A stretch of 64,000 nt of DNA from Cervus elaphus. Lineage: Eukaryota; Chordata; Mammalia; Artiodactyla; Cervidae. Both the position numbers and the translations under genes were made by a program. The notes below the pieces were generated by a model. It worked only from the letters and a program-made list of their open reading frames with translations. It was not told the origin of the DNA and made no database searches. Within the stretch, counting starts at the first letter, position 1; each line of letters begins with the position of its first letter. Below, one piece after another: positions 55,191 through 64,000 of the stretch. The stretch lies in NCBI RefSeq assembly GCF_910594005.1, contig NC_057823.1, forward strand, positions 56,108,015 to 56,172,014, read 5' to 3'.

Positions 55191-56690
55191 TTGGGATGAT
55201 GGAAAAATACCACATGGCTAACAGACAGCTATGGAATAAAGTAGGACACACAGGCAGGTATGAATGCATGCATGAGTGAATGAATGAATGACATCAACAA
55301 AATTCATCTCAAGTACCATTCACCCTTACCACTTACATCTACTGGGCAAGAGACTCCTGATTCTGCCTAGAGAGCAAAAGACGAATGGGCACAGGTGGAG
55401 AAAGATTCTGGGGAAGGTCAGGAGGCATTTAGAGCAAGAACAAGGCCATTGCTAAATTGACCTTCCATGAGTCCATTCTGGATGAGAGATGTCAGAAAGG
55501 TGGATACAGCCTCAGAGCATAGCCCAGGCTGACTAGGATCCAAGGGAGTGTGAGAGATATGTTCACAAGACTGCAATCAGAGAAGGAAATGTCAAGATCA
55601 CAGCAGAGAAGACCTGCTCCAGGTGGCTGCAGTAGAGAAGAAGGTTGTAAAGAATCAAGGTCAAGAAATTGTTGGACAGAGAGCTGTCACCAGGGCTAAC
55701 AGCTCACCACTAGACCCTATTTATGGTACATATAACTGCAATTCCACACTTATTTGTTGACTTATTTGCTGTTGTCTATTTCTCTTTTACCATCCCAACT
55801 AGCTTATCGTCCCCTCAAAGGCAAGGACCAGGCATGTTTAAGTGTGATATCTAGTGTCTAGCATAATCAGAGATACTTACTGGATATCTGGAGGGTAAAT
55901 GAATAATTGAAGGGTTAGGGTTGCTGACTGTACCTTCACTCTCATTCATCCTTTTATATTTGAAATTTATAGAAGTTGTGTGGCATGAGTGGAAAATATT
56001 TGAGAATTGTATAGACATAATTTTACCATGTTATAAAACTCTGGATTATACACAATTGTTGGTATTATTATTTAGTTGTTTAAATCGTTCTTTCTACTCT
56101 GAAAATGCACGGTCCTTGAGGGCAAGAGTCGAATTCTATATAGCACTTCATTTCTATCCTCAGAGCAACCAGAGAGTGATAGGAAAATAGTATGCAGATG
56201 CATAGCAGCCTTGAGAGGAGGTTTTTACAGGTAAACAGACTTCTGTATTTAAACAAAACTGCTTCTACCAGTGATCTTAATGTCTTCATCTCAGTTTCTA
56301 TGTCAACAAAACAGGGATAAAAACCAGGCTACGGCTCCCAGGGTTGATGTAACGCTTAAATGAGATAACTATATAATCATTTACTGGTGCCAAGTATATA
56401 GCATTCCATGCATGGTAGCTAAAGATAAAATTAATTTTTACCTGTTGTTTAGACTGTGGGAGCTGCAGATGCATTTAGGGTTTGTCACTGTTTGCGTCAA
56501 TGATACACTCATGCTCCTCTTGGTACCTTGGTTGAAAGGAACATTTCCTTTCCTGCTTTGCCTTAGCAGCAGTGATTCCAGCCCAGCACCACTCTTCCCC
56601 AGGACCAATTTGGTTTGCCTGCTCTGGCAGAGGCTGGTGGGGGGGTGCCCATGACCTCAGGGGCTGATCTGAGCGTGCACAGCTCCATGC
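55191..56690. other. Single copy with L2 and MIR remnants
   Basis: A (gaat)n patch at about 55274-55292; an L2 3' end at 55780-55915 ('ccctcaaaggcaaggaccag', 'gtgtctagcataatcagaga'); a MIR at 56285-56400 ('cagtttctatgtcaacaaaa', 'gcttaaatgagataactata'). Otherwise no recognised content. Confidence 0.5.
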
Positions 56691-56706
56691 TGCCCTCTGG
56701 TGGTGG
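56691..56706. promoter_or_regulatory. Possible CTCF-type motif
   Basis: tgccctctggtggtgg matches the core of the CTCF consensus in the orientation GCCCTCTGGTGG. Motif match only; no chromatin evidence is available from sequence. It lies 19 bp before the first copy of the 200-bp direct repeat. Confidence 0.35.
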
Positions 56707-56724
56707 CATTTTGGGCAGCCCCCA

Positions 56725-56952
56725 GTCTGCCTCGGACTTTCTCAGGGCTGTGCTAACAGAAAGGTACAAAGATAAGCTATAGAAAGAGCACCAATAAGGA
56801 GACTCCCTGAAGACTACAGGGTGGTAATGGGGGGAGGGAGAGTGGGCGGGGGAGGGGGGGGGATGGAGCTGTGCACTGCACAAGCTGTTCTATTTGCCTC
56901 AGTTCCTCTTAACACCATCTCTACTCAGGTTACTATGAGGATGTTTAGTCTC
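56725..56952 (+). repeat. Direct repeat flanking BovB, left copy
   Basis: From gtctgcctcggactttctc to ggatgtttagtct. Aligns end to end with 59712-59908 at roughly 92% identity by eye, except for about 30 extra bases in a G-rich stretch (56829-56865). It ends exactly where the reversed BovB tail (cagttcagttcag) begins. Confidence 0.93.
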
Positions 56953-59711
56953 AGTTCAGTTCAGTAGCTCAGTCTCAGTCATACCTGACTCTTTTCAACC
57001 CCATGGACTGCAGCTCGCCAGGCCTCCCTGTCCATCACCAACTCCTGGAGTTTACTCAAACATGTCCATTGAGTTGGTGATGCCACCGACCATTTCATCC
57101 TCTGCCGTCCCCTTCTCCTCCTGCCTTCAATCATTCCCAGCATCAGGGTCTTTTCAATTGAGTCAGTTCTTTGCATCAGGTGGCCAAAGTATTGGAGTTT
57201 CAGCTTCAGCATCAGTCCTTCCAATGAACACCCAGGACTGATCAACCAGGATGGACAGGTTGGATCTCCTTGCAGTCCAAGGGACTTTCAAGAGTCTTCT
57301 CCAACACCACAGTTCAAAAGCATCAATTCTTTGGTACTTAGCTTTCTTTAGAGTTCAACTCTCACATCCATACATGACTACTGGAAAAACCATAGCTTTG
57401 ACTAGATGAACCTTTGTTGGCAAAGTAATGTCTCTGCTTTTTAATATGCTGTCTAGGTTGGTCATCACTTTCCTTCCAAGGAGCAAGTGTCTTTTAATTT
57501 CATGGCTGCAGTCACCATCTACAGTGATTTTGGAGCCCCCCAAAATAAAGTTTGTCACTGTTTCCACTGTTTCCCCATCTATTTGCCATGAAGTGATGGG
57601 ACCAGATATCATGATCTTAGTTTTCTGAATGTTGAGCTTTAAGCCAACTTTTTCACTCTCCTCTTTCACTTTCATCAAGAGGCTCTTTAGTTTTTCTTCA
57701 ATTTTTGCCATAAGGGTGGTGTCATCTGCATATCTGAGGTTATTGATATTTCTCCCAGCAATCTTGATTCCAGCCTGTGCTTCATCCAGCCCAGCATTTC
57801 TCATGATGTACTCTGCATATAAGTTAAATAAGCAGGGTGACAATCTACAGCCTTGACGTACTCCTTTTCCTACTTGGAACCAGTCTGTTGTTCCATGTCC
57901 AGTTCTAACTGTTGCTTCCTGACCTGCATACAGATTTCTCAAGAGGCAGGTCAGGTGGTCTGATATTCCCATCTTTCAAGAATTTTCCAGTTTGTTGTGG
58001 TCCACACAGTCAAAGGTTTTGGCATAGTCAATAAAGTAGATGTTTTTCTGGAACTCTCTTGCTTTGTCAGTGATCCAATAGATGTTAACAATTTGATCTC
58101 TGGTTCCCTCTGGCTTTTCTAAATCCAGCTTGAACATCTGGAAGTTCATGGTTCACGTCCAGTGGAAACCTGGCTTGGAGAATTTTGAGCATTACTTTGT
58201 TAGTGTGTGAGATGAGTGCAATTGTGCTGTAGTTTGAACATTCTTTGGCATTGCCTTTCTTTGGGATTGGAATGAAAACGGACCTTTTCCAGTCCTGTGG
58301 CCATTGCTGAGCTTTCCAGATTTGCTGGCATATTGAGTCCAGCACCTTCACAGCATCATCTTTTAGGATTTGAAATAGCTCAACTGGAATTCCATCACCT
58401 CTACTCGCTTTGTTCATAGTGATGCTTCCTAAGACCCACTTGATTTCGCATTCCAGGATGCCTGGCTCTAGGTGAGTGATCACATCATCGTGGTTATCTG
58501 GGTCATGAAGATCTTTTTTGTATAGTTCTTCTGTGTATTCTTGCCACCTCTTCTTAATATCTTCTGCTTCTGTTAGGTCCATACCATTTCTGTCCTTTAT
58601 TGTGCCCATCTTTGCATGAAATGTTCCCTTGGTATCTCTAATTTTCTTGAAGAGAACTCTAGTCTTTCTCATTCTATTGTTTTCCTCTATTTCTTTGCAT
58701 TGATCACGGAGGAAGGCTTTCTTATCTCTCTCCTTGCTATTCTTTTGAACTCTGCATTCAAATGGGTATATCTTTCCTTTTCTCCTTTGCCTTTCACTTC
58801 TCTTCTATTCACAGCTATTTGTAATGCCTCCTCAGACAACCATTTGGCCTTTTTGCATTTCTTTTTCTTGGGGATGGTCTTGATCCCTGCCTCCTGTACA
58901 ATGTCATGAACCTCCATCCATAGCTCTTCATGCACTTTGTCTATCAGATCTAATCCCTTGAATCTATTTGTCACTTCCACTGTATAATCATGAGGGATTT
59001 GATTTAGGTCATACCTGAATGGTCTAGTGGTTTTTCCTACTTTCTTCAATTTCAGTCTAAATTTGGCAGTAAGGAGTTCATGATCTGAGCCTCAGTCAGT
59101 GCCTGGTCTTGTTTTTGCTGACTGTATAGAGTTTTTTCCATCTTGGGCAGCAAAGAATATAATCAATTTGATTTTGGTATTGGCCATCCGTTGATGTCCA
59201 TGTGTAGAGTCTTCTCTTGTGTTGTTGGAAGAGGGTGTTTGCTATGACCAGTGCATTCTCTTGGCAAAATTATATTAGCCTTTGCCCTGCTTCATTCTGT
59301 ACTCCAAGGCCAAATTTGCCCATTAATCAAAGCATTTCTTGACTTCCTACTTTTGCATTCCAGTCCCCTATAATGAAAAGGACATCTTTTTTGGATGTTA
59401 GTTCTAGAAGGTCTTGTAGGTCTTCATAGAACCATTCAGCTTCCTCATTACTGGTCGGGGCTTAGACTTGGATTACTGTGATATTGAATGACTTGCCATG
59501 GAAAGGAACAGAGATAATTCTGTCATTTTTGAGATTTCACCCAAGACTGCATTTTGGACTCTTTTGTTGATTATGATTGCTACTCCATTTGTTTTAAGGG
59601 ATTCTTGCCCACAGTAGTAGATATAATGGTCATCTGAGTTAAATTCACCCATTCCAGTCCATTTTAGTTCGCTGATTCCTAAAATGTCGATGCTCACTCT
59701 TGCCATCTCCT
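56953..59711 (-). mobile_element. BovB LINE, longest copy, minus strand
   Basis: Reverse-strand BovB of about 2.76 kb from the tail (cagttcagttcagtagctca at the left) to the endonuclease domain (right edge 'gctcactcttgccatctcct'). It is 5'-truncated by part of the endonuclease region and by the 5' UTR. Broken frames cover endonuclease, linker and RT with YADD intact. Both ends abut copies of a ~200-bp host direct repeat. Confidence 0.95.
57355..59706 (-). pseudogene. BovB endonuclease-reverse transcriptase, frameshifted
   Basis: Read from right to left. 59473-59706 gives the endonuclease block ILGISELKWTGMGEFNSDDH with YCGQESLKTNGVAIIINKRV. 58687-59049 gives the linker PFRYDLNQIPHDYTVEV and PKKKKCKKAKWLSEEALQIA. 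58085-58672 gives RT fingers GDGIPVELFQILKDDAVKVL. 57355-57972 gives palm and C-terminus, including GVRQGCRLSPCLFNLYAEYI and intact YADD. Frameshifts separate these blocks and the endonuclease N-terminus is missing, so it is a pseudogene despite the intact RT motif. Confidence 0.92.
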
Positions 59712-59908
59712 GTCTGCATCAGACTTTCTCAGGGCTGTGCTGACAGAAAGGTACAATGATAAACTACAGAAAGAGCACCAATAAGGAGACTCCCTGAAGA
59801 CTACAGGGTGGTAATGCCGGGGGGACTGTGCACTGCACTAACTGTTCTATTTGCCTCAGTCCCTCTTAACAACAACACTACTCAGGTTACTAACAGGATG
59901 TGTAGTCT
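59712..59908 (+). repeat. Direct repeat flanking BovB, right copy
   Basis: From gtctgcatcagactttctc to ggatgtgtagtct, 197 bp. Second copy of 56725-56952 without the G-rich expansion. Unique host sequence (acaccaatgaaaaactcgg) follows. Confidence 0.93.
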
Positions 59909-60199
59909 ACACCAATGAAAAACTCGGTATCTTCAAGAATTATAAGATCTTGGAGCTCATGGAAATGGTTCAGAGGCTCTGAGAGGGGCAGTGTCTAGCC
60001 TTAGATCACACAGCTAAATGATGACATTGGCTTCTTCAGTCCTATATAATAGCCACCTGGCAGACCATTTTCTTTTTTGTAAGGAAAAGTCAAGGTGCCC
60101 AGCATAAAATAAAATTTCCTACAGGAAGGCTTCAGCATTGTCTCAGCTGAAATTTATCTAAATGGTCATTGTACACGCAGGAGCCATCTTCATTTCTTC
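59909..60199. other. Single-copy sequence
   Basis: A MIR-like reversed patch may be present around 59975-60030 ('gtctagccttagatcacaca', 'gctaaatgatgac'). Otherwise nothing recognised. Confidence 0.45.
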
Positions 60200-60915
60200 C
60201 CTTTCCCTCAAGCTTCACATCCAGTCAATAGGCAGACCCTTTGCTTCCCATATCATTTATCTGTTCACTATTCTCCACCTCATCTGCTCCAAGTAGCACC
60301 ATGCACTATTTCTTTTGTTTGGATGACTAGTGTTCTCCTCATGACTTCCTCTGCTTTCCTTTTCTATCTCTTTAATAACTCTCTGTCCTCTCAGGAACTG
60401 GAATGAGCTGCTGTCAGATCACAGATCAGTCCTGTTAAAACCTTTCTCGTTGCATTTGGAAAAAACCAACTGTCTACCACGCTTTACACACCCCTATGTG
60501 ACTTCAGTCTCATAACACACTTGTTCCTTCTCAGTTGTCCACATTCCAACCAATCTGATCCCTCTTCCTTGCCTCCCAAAAGGCTAGTCTTTGGCTTGGT
60601 ATTTACTGTTCTCTCTTCTTGGGATATTCTTCCTCCTCTTATAGCTAATTCTGCCTCTTCCTTCATCTCTTAGAGAAGTCTGCAATAACCACTCTATTGG
60701 AAGTAGCCTCTCTTCCCTCTACACTCTCATTATTCTTGATCATGTTTCTCAATTTCCTTCATGGCACTAATCACTATTTGTAATTATTGTCTTTCTTTGC
60801 TTAGTGAATATCCTCCGTTAGGAATAACTTCCAGAAGAGCAGAGCTCTTGCTTTCACACTGCTGTATTCTCAATGTCTAGTACATAATAGATGCTCAAAA
60901 GGTGCTTCTTGTGAG
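60200..60915 (+). mobile_element. L2 LINE 3' region
   Basis: 'ggaactggaatgagctgctg', 'ttcttgggatattcttcctc', 'aagtctgcaataaccactct', 'ggcactaatcactatttgta' and 'gtctagtacataatagatgc' with 'tcaaaaggtgc' follow the L2 3' order. The longest L2 in the window. Confidence 0.75.
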
Positions 60916-62142
60916 GAGAAACAGCACTTCAGATCTTGTGAAACTGGCTAACTTTCCACCACTTGCAGCTGCTCCTCTGCCATATCCAGCCACTTGGAGC
61001 CATCTTAATCAGACTGTGCTCTGATGTAGGCTAAGTGAATGAGCACGTATAAAGGATCTCATTTCCCCATAGCATGCCTTGTGTGCGTGTTTATACAAGA
61101 ACAGACTAAATTTTACATATTTACACAAATCACATTTCTGCCTCCATATAATTTACAATAGTTAGAGGATTTGTATTTCTTGTTCTTCACTGCAAGTCAC
61201 AGTAACAAGATTTTGCAGCACTAAATGCCATCCCAGTACATTAATACAAACTTGATATTATGTTTGTTTGGTGATAGTTCTTTCTGAAACTAGGCATTCA
61301 GGTATTATAGCCAAGAAAAATAAAATAACTGAATAGGGAAACAGACTGTAGTTGCCTTTAAAAGTAAAACCAGAAATCAGTTTGTGTGTGCTATCCTTCT
61401 CTGGTTTCACCTACAGTAATGACTGGAAACAGGTCCTTAAGGGTGAGTAATATGAATCAAAGTCATAAGAGTCAGAAATAATGAACCAGTATGAAAATAG
61501 GCTGGGTAGGAAAGTATGCCCATGTAAAAAAATAGACATTCCAGTAGAGAATATGCGAAGCATATTGATATGTACACACAGCATTCTGTCTCCTTTTGAG
61601 TCAGTAACAATAATCTGGTTACACAAGAGTGATATTTCAGTCAGATCTGGCCCCTGAAGTAGACGGTGCTGAATCACCTGCCCGGGGAAGCTGCAGACAT
61701 GCAGCGCTTTCACGGACAGCAGTGAGATAACAGAAACACAGTCTGGCTCACTGAGCACAGATCACTTGGCTGTGCCAGCTCTCTTCAGAGTGAAGACGCT
61801 TCCTCAAATGTCGACCACAGTTTACTCTCCACTTCCCTGGTATCTTTACATCCTTCTCTGTGGTATATGCAACATGAAAAGAGGGTAAGTTGAGAGGGGA
61901 AAAAATGGAACTGCTGACAGTCTCCTAGATTTGTTTAATGCACCTTTTTAGCCTACCAATAACACTAGAGTTTTACTTTCTGGGTCTTATCTTCTATTTA
62001 GAGTAAAAAACATTTATCTTGGCTTAGGTGATGGTAAAACCACATGTCTGCCTTCATCTAATTTACAAAGGTTAATCTTCAAATAATTTTCTTGCCTCAA
62101 AATAATTTTTACCTTTTCATTTAAATGTCTATTCAATATGTA
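60916..62142. other. Single-copy sequence
   Basis: About 1.2 kb. A 115-codon minus-strand frame (61411-61758) has no recognisable domain or signal. No gene called. Confidence 0.5.
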
Positions 62143-62441
62143 AGAAATACATGCTTTCCTTTAAAAATTTTTTTTAATTGAAGTATAGTTGATTTACAAT
62201 ATCATGTTAGTTTCAGGTATATAGCACAGAGATTTGTTTATATCAATACATACATACATGTATATTTTTTCAGGTTCTTTTCCCTTATAGATTATTACAA
62301 AATATTGGGTATAGTTCCCTGTGTTTCTTGTGCTCTATGGTAGGTCCTTGTTGGTTATCTATTTATAAATATTAATACATATGTAATTACATATGCATGC
62401 ATATGCTAAATCCAAACTCCCAAGGAGAAATAAATGCTTTC
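62143..62441 (-). mobile_element. L1 3' end with 16-bp TSD
   Basis: Insert 62159-62425, reversed L1 3' end ('aattgaagtatagttgattt', 'gtatagttccctgtgtttct'). Flanks agaaatacatgctttc (62143-62158) and agaaataaatgctttc (62426-62441), one mismatch. Confidence 0.88.
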
Positions 62442-62965
62442 TAATTCAAGATGTGAGGGCTTTAGGAAAACCTGCTTCAAAGATACCTTTAGGAAGGGGA
62501 CTAAAGACAATGAAAAGTCAAGGTTAATAATCCAATGACCTAACATAGTAAGTCTAATTAAGAATGTGAAAGAAGGTTTTTATCAAAAGATACATCAAGT
62601 AGGCCATAGATGTTTATCTAGATGACCCAGCTTCCCTTCTCAAGCATGACTGGTCACAGAAAGTTTATTTGCTGTGCTCTATGTTTGCTGAAGGGAAGAA
62701 TCTAAGATCTAATGGGGAGATTCAGTTTCAGATGACAAAATTCTAGAATGTCTTCAGTTGATGGGTAAAGCTCATGAACTCTGGCCTCAGCAGATCTCAG
62801 AAAATAGGCAGATGGGTTAATAGACTCAAAAAACACCCATGTGTCAACTTGGTTTCATTCTAAGCTACAAATCACACAATATCTTTGTGAATGCCCTAAG
62901 CTCACAGTTCAAGATTCTGATCCAGAAGTTTCAGCAAAGGTCAAGAATGATCTATATAAAAGGCT
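62442..62965. other. Single-copy sequence
   Basis: About 520 bp with no recognised element. Confidence 0.5.
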
Positions 62966-63170
62966 AAGTAGTAGAAAAGCAGCATGTGCTGGGAGTCAGA
63001 TTTCTTAAGAGTCTAAACACTCTGCCATCTCGTATTACCTTGTAACTTAGGAAATTGAGTCTGGCTAAGCCTCTAGGATTTTTTTTTTTTTTAATTGTAA
63101 GATATGGATAAATAACTTTCTTGCATGACCTAGTTCTCTACTTGGTAATTGTGAAGTTCAAGTAAAAAAG
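62966..63170 (+). mobile_element. MIR SINE with a poly-T run
   Basis: 'gcatgtgctgggagtcagat', 'actctgccatctcgtattac' and 'gtaagatatggataaataac' follow MIR order. A T run at about 63079-63093 is extra relative to MIR. Confidence 0.65.
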
Positions 63171-63544
63171 AAAGCCATTTGAAACTATAAAGAACTGAAA
63201 ATGGTAGGCTCTGACGAGTGCAGTGATGCTGCTGCTGATTATGGCCTGGCAGCTGCTTGGCTATCTAGAGGTCAGGATACTTAGGTCTCTGTCCAAAACC
63301 ACACAAAGGAATGTATTCAGGGAGCCATATACCCCAAAGCAGTGGAGAAAGGCAAGGGATTCTGTCCCCAGGTTTAATGCTTGGTAGGTACCCAAGCCCA
63401 AGGGAACAGCATCATCCAGGTTTCAACACAGTCACAATAAAATGTTCAGAATGTGATACCAAGCAAGTGACTTAACCCTTCTGGGTGCCCTGGGTTAAAA
63501 GTCTACTTCTGGCTAGTTGTGTGGCCTTGGACAGGTAGCTCCAC
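63171..63544. other. Single-copy sequence, weak MIR patch
   Basis: A MIR-like phrase 'ctagttgtgtggccttggac' at 63513-63532. Otherwise nothing recognised. Confidence 0.45.
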
Positions 63545-64000
63545 TTTTAACTTTTGATTAAAACTTAAAAAAAATACAGTGTAATGGACATTTTAGGGGG
63601 TACAGTTCTACAAATTTTGACGCATGCATAGATTTATGATGCCTCCACTACAATTAAGATGTAGAACAATCCTATCACTCCATAAAATTTCCATATTTTT
63701 CCTTTATAACCATACCCCTCTATCATCCATAATGCATGGTGAACACAGAGCTGCTCTCCATTACTAGACATTTTGTCTTTTCATAAATGTTATATAAGTG
63801 AATCAGACAGTAAGTAGCCTTCTGAAACTAGCTGATTTCACTTGGCATAATGCTTTTGAGAATCTCTAAGTCATCGCTTATGTTAATAGCTTGTTTCTTT
63901 TAAATACTGCTCCTTCCAAATACTCCCATCATATGGCCATAACACAATTTGTTCAGCCATTTATCTGCTGAAGAGCAATTGAGCTGGTTCAAGTTTTTGG
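63545..64000 (-). mobile_element. Old L1, runs off window end
   Basis: 'gtgaatcagacagtaagtag', 'ctgatttcacttggcataat', 'gcttttgagaatctctaagt' and 'gttcagccatttatctgctg' are reversed old-L1 text (end of ORF2/3' region). It continues beyond 64000. Confidence 0.7.

Noticed and set aside
61411..61758. 115-codon minus-strand open frame as a gene
   Set aside because: No domain, no signal peptide, no Kozak or exon context that can be supported, and several cysteine-rich chance frames of this size occur elsewhere in the window.
1..64000. CRISPR array, operons, ribosome-binding sites, prokaryotic insertion sequences
   Set aside because: The window is mammalian; repeats are dispersed retroelements, with no regularly spaced identical repeats.

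Overview
This window looks like ordinary intergenic or intronic DNA from a bovid (cattle, sheep, goat or a relative). The diagnostic content is the set of interspersed repeats: BovB (RTE-class LINE) copies, Bov-tA SINEs (tRNA head plus BovB-derived tail), the dimeric Bov-A2 SINE, ruminant-type L1 3' ends, and older mammalian repeats (MIR, L2, MLT1-like LTRs, L1M, a hAT MITE). I found no host protein-coding gene, no structural RNA gene, no CRISPR array and no prokaryotic operon. The longer open frames are pieces of degenerate BovB or L1 reverse-transcriptase genes, or antisense shadows of them.

Layout. 1-9.9 kb: BovB pieces (1-875, 3438-5222), an MLT1-like LTR split by a Bov-tA, an L1 3' end with target-site duplication (TSD) at 7209-7648, and AT-rich single-copy sequence. 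10-21 kb: an old L1, a short L1 tail (14008-14133), an L1/BovB junction (15311-17450), a minus-strand BovB tail (18209-18715) and another BovB (19866-21113). 21-29 kb: mostly single copy, with L2, MIR and SINEs. 29-37 kb: a BovB with TSD, a solo LTR with TSD (31362-31869), a second LTR-like piece and several SINEs. 38-39.9 kb: Bov-A2 inside BovB inside an old L1. 40-48 kb: a hAT MITE with perfect ends, an MLT1-like LTR, an internally deleted BovB inside L1, and a 5'-inverted L1. 49.9-52.7 kb: a 5'-inverted BovB bounded by an 11-bp TSD. 56.7-59.9 kb: the longest minus-strand BovB, flanked by a direct repeat of about 200 bp. 60-64 kb: L2, an L1 tail with TSD, MIR and an old L1.

BovB-derived sequence totals about 15 kb, roughly a quarter of the window. 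Every copy is 5'-truncated and broken by stops, frameshifts or deletions; three have lost the catalytic YADD motif. No genes work together here. The value of the window is as a record of retrotransposition and repair: 5' inversions, insertions of only a tail, nested insertions, a probable template-switch palindrome, and one unusually long target-like duplication. I did not find a novel functional system. The most unusual signal is the ~200-bp direct repeat flanking the BovB at 57-59.7 kb. Family names come from recognition of the sequence, not from a database search, and boundaries without a stated TSD are approximate.
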